NCBI RefSeq assembly: GCF_004362745.1
Contig: NZ_SNXY01000009.1
Location: 372,001-436,000 of the forward strand
Reading direction: 5' to 3'
Source of the DNA: Oharaeibacter diazotrophicus
GTDB lineage: Bacteria; Pseudomonadota; Alphaproteobacteria; Rhizobiales; Pleomorphomonadaceae
DNA: 64,000 nucleotides
How positions within the stretch are numbered: the first letter of the stretch is position 1; every line of letters begins with the position of its first letter. Under the pieces are notes generated by a model, which saw nothing but the letters and a program-made list of their open reading frames with translations, ran no database searches and was not told the DNA's origin. Of the stretch, positions 56,441-64,000 are shown piece after piece. The position numbers were made by a program, and so were the translations under genes.

Positions 56441-57748
56441 ATGGGTGTCGCCCCTCGTACGACGTCGTCGCTCCGCCTCCTCGTCGTGGACGCGGACCCG
56501 ATCGCCCGCCGCGACGTGAGGACCGCGCTCGAGACGCGCATCGCCCGCCCGCTCGTCATCCTCGAGACCGGTGAACCCGACGCCGCCCGCGCCATGCTGT
56601 CGGACCGCGGCTTCGACGTGGTCGCCGCCGATCTCGCCACCGTCGGCGGGGCCGCGGGTGTCGCCGCCCTGATCGAGCGTGCGCCGACCGTGGTCGCCTA
56701 CGCGCTCGGGCCGGCAGCCAACGTGCGCGACGCCGTCGCCGCCGTCCGGGCCGGTGCCGCCGACTTCATCGAGAAGCCGCTCGACGGCGCCGCCTTCGCC
56801 CGCCGGATCGAGCGGCAGTTCGGCAGCCTCGCGGTCGCCCTCGCCCCGGTGGCCGGCGACGCCCTCGCAGGCGACGGCGCGGCCATGCGCGCCCTCGCCG
56901 ACCAGATCGCCCGGATCGGACCGTCGGCCGCGCCCGTGTTCGTGTCGGGCGAATCGGGCACCGGCAAGCCACAGGTCGCGCGCGCCGTCCACGCCCGATC
57001 CAAGCGCCGCGACGGCGAGTTCGTGGCGGTGGACTGCCGCGGCCGCGACGCCGACACGCTCGTCGCCGAACTCTGCGGCCCGGGCGGCGCCTTCGACCGC
57101 GCCGACGGCGGCACGCTGTTCCTCGACGAGGTCGCCGGGCTGCCGGACGTCGTGCAGACGCTGCTGCTGCGCTATCTCGACACCGGCGAGGTCGGCGGCG
57201 CCGCCGACCGCCGCAGCGTGTCGGTGCGCCTGATCGCCTCGACCAACCGCCGCGGCGAGGCCGACACGCCCCGCGCCGGCCTCAGGCCGGACCTGTTCTT
57301 CCGCCTCGCCGTGCTCACCCTCGAGGTGCCGCCGCTGCGCACGCGCGCCGAGGACGTCGCCGCCCTCGCCGACGACCTCGCGCGCCGGCTCTGCCGCGAA
57401 GCCGGACGCCGGCCGCTGCGCTTCTCCGCCGAGGCGCACGAGACGCTGCGCCGCCACGCCTGGCCGGGCAACCTCCGCGAATTGCGCAACCTCGTCGAAC
57501 AGCTGATCGCGTCCGGCGTCGAGGACGTCGCCGACGCGGCCGACGTCGAGGCGCTGCTCGAGCCGGCTGCGGCGGCGCCGGATCCGCGCGCGGCGATCCG
57601 GCCGTTGTGGATGGAGGAGGCGGCGATCATCGAACGGGCGATCGAGGTCTTCGGCGGCAACATCGCGCGCGCCGCCATGGCGCTCGAGATCAGCCCGTCG
57701 ACAATCTACCGCAAGCGCCGCGGCGACGACGGCAGCCGCGTCGCCTGA
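56441..57748 (+). CDS. NtrC-like response regulator lacking the GAFTGA loop
   Basis: A 435-residue regulator in NtrC order: receiver domain (about 10-125), AAA+ domain (about 145-370) and a Fis-type helix-turn-helix (about 395-430, [17 protein letters not shown]). The receiver has VDAD and the ADFIEKPLD lysine, but Ala in place of the Thr/Ser switch (VVAYALGP). Walker A is GESGTGKP at 170-177, with Pro after the Lys where Glu is usual; Walker B is GGTLFLDE with D229. The GAFTGA sigma54 contact loop is missing: [15 protein letters not shown] stands where about fourteen more residues are expected. Activation through sigma54 is therefore unlikely; a sigma70-type or repressor mode is possible. 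Confidence 0.88.
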   Translation: MGVAPRTTSSLRLLVVDADPIARRDVRTALETRIARPLVILETGEPDAARAMLSDRGFDVVAADLATVGGAAGVAALIERAPTVVAYALGPAANVRDAVAAVRAGAADFIEKPLDGAAFARRIERQFGSLAVALAPVAGDALAGDGAAMRALADQIARIGPSAAPVFVSGESGTGKPQVARAVHARSKRRDGEFVAVDCRGRDADTLVAELCGPGGAFDRADGGTLFLDEVAGLPDVVQTLLLRYLDTGEVGGAADRRSVSVRLIASTNRRGEADTPRAGLRPDLFFRLAVLTLEVPPLRTRAEDVAALADDLARRLCREAGRRPLRFSAEAHETLRRHAWPGNLRELRNLVEQLIASGVEDVADAADVEALLEPAAAAPDPRAAIRPLWMEEAAIIERAIEVFGGNIARAAMALEISPSTIYRKRRGDDGSRVA

Positions 57749-57908
57749 CGGGCCGGACATGTCGGCGGCACCGGTCAGAACCGGCCTGAAGCCGTCTCGA
57801 CATGAAATCCGCACATCGTGCGATGACGAGACCGTTCGCGAAGGGAATTTTTACCCTCCTGGTGTCCGATGGCGAGGATCTCGTTTCCGGCTGCAGGTGG
57901 AGGAACCC

Positions 57909-59600
57909 TTGGCTTCGATCGGTACCCGGACCAACGTCCTCTTCGCGGGCCTCGTGATGCTCTGCGCCGCCATGGGCGCGGCCGGCCTCGTCTCGACGCA
58001 GGTCGTCGGCGATCGCGGCGTCGTCGTCGGCCGCACCCTCGGGCCGCTGACGTCGGCGGTGATCGAGACCCGCCTGCTCACGACCCGCGCCCACCTCTAC
58101 TTCGAGGAGCTGATGGCGGGCGACGACAGCATCCCGATGGACGAGATCCGCGGGCTGGTCGACCGGGCCGCCGGCGAGGCGCGGACGCTGGTCGACGGCG
58201 GCACCACGGCGCTCGGCCATTTCGAGGGCAGCGCGTCGCCGACGGTGCGCAAGGGCGTGGACGACATGCTCGCCGAGCTCGCCGCCTTCCGCGACGCCGC
58301 CGAGAAGCGCTACGCCGGGCGCGCGGACACCGCCGCCAACCAGGCCGGCTCGGCCGCCGACCAGGCCTTCGACGCCTCGTTCGAGGCGGTGGTCGCCGCC
58401 AGCGAGCGGACCGAAGCCGAACTCTCCGCCGAGATCGCCGCGACGATCGGCGAGCTCGAGGCGACCCGGACCGGCGCCATCGCCATCATCGCCGGCATCG
58501 CGCTCGCCGCCTTCGCCGCCGCCGTCGCCGGCGCGCTCTACCTGCGCGCCACGGTGGCGCGGCGACTGGCACGGCTCGCCGAGGCGACGCGCCGGCTGGC
58601 GTCCGGCGACACCACGGCCGACCTCCCGGTCTGGAGCGGCGGCGACGAGATCGCCGTGCTCGCCAATGCGATGGGCGAGTTCCGCGGTGCCCTGGTCCGA
58701 CAGGCCGAACTCGGCCGCCGCCTCGCCGACGAGCAGCAGGAGCACCGCACCGAGGCCCGGCGGATGACCGAACGTCTCGCCAGCGACTTCCGTGCCCGCA
58801 CCCAGTCCTTCCTCGACGACCTCGACGGCGCCGCCGCGCAGATGAACGGTTCGGTCCGCGAGATGAAGGCCGTCGTCGCCGAGACGGTCGGCCGGTCCCG
58901 CGAGACCGGCTCGAGCGCCGACGCCGCCGCCGGCGCGGTCGAAGCGGTCGGCTCCGCCGCCGCGTCGCTGATGACCTCGACCGGGCGGATCGGCGCCGAG
59001 GTCGGCCGCGCCGCCGAGATCATCGCCTCGGCGGCCGAGACCGCCCGCGACGCCGACGAGCGCGTCGGCGGCCTCGCCGCCACCGCGCGCCAGATCGGCG
59101 ACGTCGTCACCATGATCCAGGCGATCGCCTCGCAGACCAACCTGCTCGCCCTCAACGCCACCATCGAGGCGGCGCGCGCCGGCGAGATGGGCAAGGGCTT
59201 CGCGGTGGTCGCCAGCGAGGTCAAGGCGCTCGCCGACCAGACCGGCAAGGCGACCGAGACGATCGCGCGGCAGGTCGAGGCGATCCAGTCCTCCACCGAC
59301 GACGCCGCCGTCCGGATCCGCCGGATCGCCGAGCAGATGGCCGACGTCGACCGGCTCGCCGGCTCGATCGCGGGCGCGGTCGACGACCAGCGCGGCGCGA
59401 CCGACGCCATCGGCGGCACCGTCGACCGGGTTCGCCACGGCGCGGCCGCGGTCGGCGCCGGCATGGGTAAGATCGACGAGGCGACCCGGCGCGCCGCCGC
59501 CTCGGTGGAGGAGGTTGCCGACGCCGCCGACCGGGTCGGCCGGCAGTCGGCCGCGCTCAAGTCCGCGGTCGACGAGTTCCTCGGCCGCATCGCCTCCTGA
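57909..59600 (+). CDS. Methyl-accepting chemotaxis protein
   Basis: A 563-residue chemoreceptor. TTG at 57909 is preceded by GGAGG with good spacing; a longer frame upstream has no conserved sequence. It has an N-terminal membrane helix (about residues 9-30), a periplasmic four-helix-type sensor (about 35-190), a second helix (about 195-215), a HAMP domain with [21 protein letters not shown], and the cytoplasmic signalling hairpin tip [21 protein letters not shown], followed by [16 protein letters not shown]. No C-terminal CheR-tether pentapeptide is seen. Ligand unknown. It sits after the NtrC-like regulator. Confidence 0.94.
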   Translation: MASIGTRTNVLFAGLVMLCAAMGAAGLVSTQVVGDRGVVVGRTLGPLTSAVIETRLLTTRAHLYFEELMAGDDSIPMDEIRGLVDRAAGEARTLVDGGTTALGHFEGSASPTVRKGVDDMLAELAAFRDAAEKRYAGRADTAANQAGSAADQAFDASFEAVVAASERTEAELSAEIAATIGELEATRTGAIAIIAGIALAAFAAAVAGALYLRATVARRLARLAEATRRLASGDTTADLPVWSGGDEIAVLANAMGEFRGALVRQAELGRRLADEQQEHRTEARRMTERLASDFRARTQSFLDDLDGAAAQMNGSVREMKAVVAETVGRSRETGSSADAAAGAVEAVGSAAASLMTSTGRIGAEVGRAAEIIASAAETARDADERVGGLAATARQIGDVVTMIQAIASQTNLLALNATIEAARAGEMGKGFAVVASEVKALADQTGKATETIARQVEAIQSSTDDAAVRIRRIAEQMADVDRLAGSIAGAVDDQRGATDAIGGTVDRVRHGAAAVGAGMGKIDEATRRAAASVEEVADAADRVGRQSAALKSAVDEFLGRIAS

Positions 59601-59716
59601 GGCGCGCCGCAGCGACCGTCCGGAAGCGGAGGCGGCGCAGTGGATCGCCCGTTCTTTTCAGCGGCGAAATCCGCTAAGGAAGCGGGAGCGTCCATCGAAA
59701 TCGAGAGTGCCCGGGC

Positions 59717-60310
59717 ATGCGTCCCGCCCGTATTCCCCCGTTCGCCCGTCTCGTCGCCGCGGCCCTCGCCGTGGCCCTCGCCGCCGGCCCCGCTCGTGCG
59801 GGCGCGATCGTCGACCGCGCCGAGGAGGCCGAGGTGCAGCTGTCGTCCGGCAACGCCGTCAAGGCGCTCGCCTCGGTCGAGGCCGCGTTCAACACCGTGT
59901 GGGACCGCGCGCCGCTCGGCTTCTCCGAGGCGCTGTTCGTCGCCGGCAAGCCGGAGGGATTCGGCATCTATCAGGCGCGTACCGGCAACGTCTTCCGCAC
60001 CGGCGAGGACATGCTGGTCTACGCCGAGCCGTTCGGCTTCGGATACGGCGAGGACGGCGAGGGCTTCCGCATCACCTTCGACGCCGACTACGAACTGCGC
60101 AACGCCCGCGGCCAGATCATGACCGCGCAGAGCGGCTTCGCCGTGCTCGACACCGCGACGCGCCGCCGCAACAAGGAATTCCAGGTCTTCGTCACCTACA
60201 GCTTCGCCGGCCTCAAACCCGGCGACTACGTGCTGGTGACGACGCTGCGCGACCGCAACTCCGACAAGAAGGGCTCGTTCGAGCTGCCGTTCACCATCGC
60301 CGCGCCGTGA
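59717..60310 (+). CDS. Secreted protein of unknown function
   Basis: A 197-residue exported protein with a signal peptide (about residues 1-29, PARAGAIV). The mature part starts with a helical region (EEAEVQLSSGNAVKALASVEAAF) and continues with beta strands including LLVYAEPFGFGYGEDGEGFRITF-like pieces, DADYELRNARGQIMTAQ and YVLVTTLRDRNSDKKGSFELPFTI. No cysteines. The strand pattern and the ending resemble a small beta-sandwich. I do not recognise the family. ATG at 59717 follows the chemoreceptor by 116 bases. Confidence 0.8.
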   Translation: MRPARIPPFARLVAAALAVALAAGPARAGAIVDRAEEAEVQLSSGNAVKALASVEAAFNTVWDRAPLGFSEALFVAGKPEGFGIYQARTGNVFRTGEDMLVYAEPFGFGYGEDGEGFRITFDADYELRNARGQIMTAQSGFAVLDTATRRRNKEFQVFVTYSFAGLKPGDYVLVTTLRDRNSDKKGSFELPFTIAAP

Positions 60311-60394
60311 CGGCGCCGTGACCGGCGCGCGTCGCGGGATTGTGCGCGGCCGGCGAACGGGATACGCCTCCCGCTCCCTCGAGGGAGTGCCGAC

Positions 60395-60880
60395 ATGCCC
60401 GAGATCCGCCCCGCCCGCGACGCCGACGGCCCCGCCGTCGCCGCCCTGATCGCCGGCGTCTTCGCGGAATACGAGGGCTGCCCCTTCGTCGCCGCCGAGT
60501 TCCCCGAACTGGTCGCGCCCGCGACGCACTACGCCGGCCGCGGCGGCGGCCTGTGGGTGCTGGCCGACGACGAGGGCAGCGTGGTCGGCAGCTTCGCGCT
60601 GTCGGCGGTCGGCGGCGGCCGCTACGAACTGCACAAGGTCTACCTCGCCGCCGCCTTCCGCGGCGCCGGCTGGGCTCGACGGCTCTACGACACCGCACTC
60701 GCGACCGCCCGTGCCGGCGGCGCGCGCCGGCTCCGGCTGTGGACCGACACCCGCTTCCACGACGGCCACCGCTTCTACGAACGCCACGGCTTCCGCCGCG
60801 TGCCGGTGGTGCGCTACCTCGCCGACGCCACCGAGGCCTGGGAATACGCCTACGTCCTCGATCTCGCGGAGGCGGCGTGA
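60395..60880 (+). CDS. GNAT family N-acetyltransferase
   Basis: A 161-residue GNAT acetyltransferase of unknown substrate. The acetyl-CoA binding motif is VYLAAAFRGAGWARRLYDTALATA, following the strand GGRYELHK, and the late block DGHRFYERHGFRRVP is typical. GGAG-like bases precede ATG at 60395. Its TGA overlaps the ATG of the DMT gene by one base, so the two are coupled. Confidence 0.9.
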   Translation: MPEIRPARDADGPAVAALIAGVFAEYEGCPFVAAEFPELVAPATHYAGRGGGLWVLADDEGSVVGSFALSAVGGGRYELHKVYLAAAFRGAGWARRLYDTALATARAGGARRLRLWTDTRFHDGHRFYERHGFRRVPVVRYLADATEAWEYAYVLDLAEAA

Positions 60881-61809
60881 TGGCCGACGGCGGCAAGAAC
60901 ATCCGTCCCGCCGGCACCCCGACCGGCCGGCCGCGCACCGAACTGACGACGCCGATGCCGGTGTTCGCGGCGATCGCCGCGGTCGCGGTGCTGTCGATCA
61001 TGGACGCGGTGATCAAGGAGGCCGGCGCCCGGCTCGACACCCCGCAGGTGGTGATGCTGCGCTACGCCTTCGGCCTGCTCGCGGTGCTGCCGATCGCGCT
61101 TTCGGGGCGGGTGGCGCTGCCGACCCGCGGCACCTTCCGGCGGGCGAGCCTGCGCGTCGCCTTCACGATCTCGACCGCCTTCCTGTTCTTCAAGACGCTG
61201 ACGCTGCTGCCGCTCGCCGAGGCGGTGGCGATCACCTTCACCGCGCCCTTCTTCATGCTGCTCGCCTCCCGCATCCTGCTCGGCGAGGCGATGCCGCCGA
61301 AGGCGCTGTCGGCGATCGCGGTCGGCTTCGTCGGGGTCGTGGTCATGGTGATCGGGCGCGGCGGCTTCGACGAGGGTCTCGGCTCCTGGCTCGGCTACGT
61401 CACCGGCCTCGGTTGTTCCGTGACCTACGCGCTGTCGATGATCCTGATGCGCCGCGACGCCGGCCACGATCCGGTGGTGGCGCTCGTGCTCGCCCAGAAC
61501 CTCACCGCCTTCCTCGCCTCGGTGCCCTTCGGCCTCGCGGTCTGGACGACGCCGTCGGCGGAGACGGTCTGGCTGTTCGTGGCGGCGGGCGCGCTCGGCA
61601 CCGCCGGCCACCTCTGCTTCGCCTTCGCCTACGGACGGGCCCCTGCCTCGCGCCTCGCCCCGCTGGAATACACCGCCTTCCTGTGGGCCACGGTGTTCGG
61701 CGCGATGTTCTTCGGCGAGGTGCCCTCGGCCTGGACGCTCGCCGGCGCGGCGCTGATCGTCGGCGCCTGCCTGATGGTGATGGGCCGGCCGGCCGCCGAC
61801 GAGGCGTGA
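60880..61809 (+). CDS. DMT family transporter (EamA repeats)
   Basis: A 309-residue permease with about ten hydrophobic helices in two EamA repeats. Typical parts are VLSIMDAVIKEAGARLDTPQVVMLRYAFGLL and the glutamate-rich end of the second repeat, LEYTAFLWATVFGAMFFGEVPSAWTLAGAALIVGACL. GGAGG lies before ATG at 60880. Such proteins export amino acids, nucleobases or related metabolites; no substrate can be inferred. It is the last gene before the groES promoter. Confidence 0.92.
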   Translation: MADGGKNIRPAGTPTGRPRTELTTPMPVFAAIAAVAVLSIMDAVIKEAGARLDTPQVVMLRYAFGLLAVLPIALSGRVALPTRGTFRRASLRVAFTISTAFLFFKTLTLLPLAEAVAITFTAPFFMLLASRILLGEAMPPKALSAIAVGFVGVVVMVIGRGGFDEGLGSWLGYVTGLGCSVTYALSMILMRRDAGHDPVVALVLAQNLTAFLASVPFGLAVWTTPSAETVWLFVAAGALGTAGHLCFAFAYGRAPASRLAPLEYTAFLWATVFGAMFFGEVPSAWTLAGAALIVGACLMVMGRPAADEA

Positions 61810-61917
61810 CGGCGTAGCCGGCGGTTTCCGTCGATCTCAGGCCGTTCAGCCCCGGCACGGACCGTGGGGACTCGGCCCGCGCGCATTTTCCGCGTTCACC
61901 ACGGCGGTCACGGATCC

Positions 61918-61946
61918 TTGACATCGCCGTGCGGCACGCCTATCTC
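61918..61946 (+). promoter_or_regulatory. groESL promoter
   Basis: TTGACA (61918-61923), a 17-base spacer, and TATCTC (61941-61946) form a clear -35/-10 pair. The preceding CCTTGAC resembles alphaproteobacterial heat-shock sigma32 promoters (CTTG at -35), so the same element may serve both sigma factors. The CIRCE operator starts eight bases after the -10, overlapping the likely start of transcription. Confidence 0.8.
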
Positions 61947-61953
61947 ACCGGCG

Positions 61954-61980
61954 CTGGCACTCACCAGAGGCGAGTGCTAA
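61954..61980 (+). promoter_or_regulatory. CIRCE operator for HrcA
   Basis: CTGGCACTC - nine bases - GAGTGCTAA matches the CIRCE inverted repeat (TTAGCACTC-N9-GAGTGCTAA). The right arm is perfect; the left arm differs at two of nine bases. HrcA bound here would repress groES-groEL, as in other alphaproteobacteria. hrcA is not in the window. Confidence 0.9.
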
Positions 61981-62069
61981 CAGCACCCCGATACGAACCG
62001 ACCGCGGCGTGGACCTGCGCTCGCGGTCGGGGGATCCAACTGGAAGCAGTACCGGAGGAGTAGACCCTC

Positions 62070-62357
62070 ATGAAGTTCCGCCCGCTTCACGATCGCGTGG
62101 TCGTTCGTCGTGTCGAGTCCGAAGAGCGGACCGCCGGCGGCATCATCATCCCGGATACCGCCAAGGAGAAGCCGCAGCAGGGCGAAGTGATCGCCGTCGG
62201 CTCCGGCGCCCGGAACGAGAAGGGTGAGATCGTCGCCCTCGACGTCAAGGCCGGCGATCGCGTGCTGTTCGGCAAGTGGTCCGGCACCGAGGTGAAGATC
62301 GACGGTCAGGATCTCCTCATCATGAAGGAGTCCGACATCATGGGCATCGTCGGCTGA
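62070..62357 (+). CDS. groS: Co-chaperonin GroES
   Basis: A 95-residue GroES, the lid of the GroEL folding chamber. [40 protein letters not shown] in pieces is the family start with the mobile loop, and [34 protein letters not shown] closes the barrel. GGAGGAG lies upstream of the ATG. It is expressed from the promoter and CIRCE element just upstream, and is followed by groEL after 53 bases. Confidence 0.99.
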   Translation: MKFRPLHDRVVVRRVESEERTAGGIIIPDTAKEKPQQGEVIAVGSGARNEKGEIVALDVKAGDRVLFGKWSGTEVKIDGQDLLIMKESDIMGIVG

Positions 62358-62404
62358 GCCGCGACCCTCGTCATCCAGTCTTTCACTCGACATTCCAGGG
62401 ATAA

Positions 62405-64000
<1,596 letters not shown>

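Overview
The window is a GC-rich, densely packed piece of core chromosome from an alphaproteobacterium of the order Hyphomicrobiales (Rhizobiales). The placement rests on several order-typical blocks: a coxB-coxA-ctaB-coxF-ctaG-coxC-DUF983-SURF1 cytochrome oxidase operon next to ialB and tldD; a DUF2093-lpxK-waaA-DUF374-msbA-DUF4170-cysQ-pmbA envelope cluster; and chvI-chvG-hprK-EIIA-HPr close to pckA. The genus cannot be fixed from sequence reading alone. I see no rRNA, tRNA, CRISPR array, phage or insertion sequence, and codon use looks even throughout.

Layout. 1-3.4 kb: the end of a RimJ-type acetyltransferase and a large membrane GGDEF/EAL protein. 3.4-10.1 kb (minus): the aa3 oxidase operon with its assembly factors, including a 51-residue CoxF. 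A perfect FNR/FixK-type box lies between coxB and ialB. 10.6-14.4 kb (plus): ialB, tldD, a HAD phosphatase, a TerC protein and DUF2093. 14.4-21.9 kb (minus): lipid A/Kdo and lipid export genes, cysQ and pmbA. 22-31 kb: DUF6101, ubiA, purD, a VapBC-like toxin-antitoxin pair, patatin, tadA, an RluB-type synthase with a very long disordered tail, rsmD, and two tandem small secreted proteins of unknown function. 31-39.4 kb: pckA, a divergent HugZ-like/MATE pair, then the ChvI-ChvG two-component system and the regulatory phosphotransferase proteins. 39.4-45.2 kb: a CHASE-type HWE kinase, mutL, a HAD protein and a cheZ-cheY pair. 45.5-54.5 kb: maoC-like hydratase, ribF, ileS-lspA, a lipoprotein and two M16 proteases (one with its zinc site, one without). 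54.5-59.6 kb: a TipF-like degenerate EAL protein with a perfect CtrA-type site upstream, an HMA protein, an NtrC-like regulator lacking the sigma54 contact loop, and a chemoreceptor. 59.7-64 kb: a secreted unknown, a GNAT, a DMT transporter, then groES-groEL behind a clear promoter and CIRCE element; groEL runs off the right edge.

How genes work together. The oxidase subunits sit with the factors that make haem O (CtaB), insert copper (CtaG) and assist haem a insertion (SURF1). The envelope cluster covers lipid A 4'-phosphorylation, Kdo transfer and lipid export. ChvG-ChvI plus HprK, EIIA and HPr form the envelope-stress and carbon/nitrogen signalling block that in rhizobia lies beside pckA. 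Motility and cell-cycle links (cheZ-cheY, TipF-like protein, chemoreceptor, CtrA sites) recur in the right half.

No clearly new multi-gene system is visible. The items most worth a second look are the GAFTGA-less NtrC-like regulator beside the CtrA-boxed tipF-like gene, the tandem secreted pair at 29.9-30.9 kb, the FNR box beside the oxidase operon, and the strong hairpins inside that operon.
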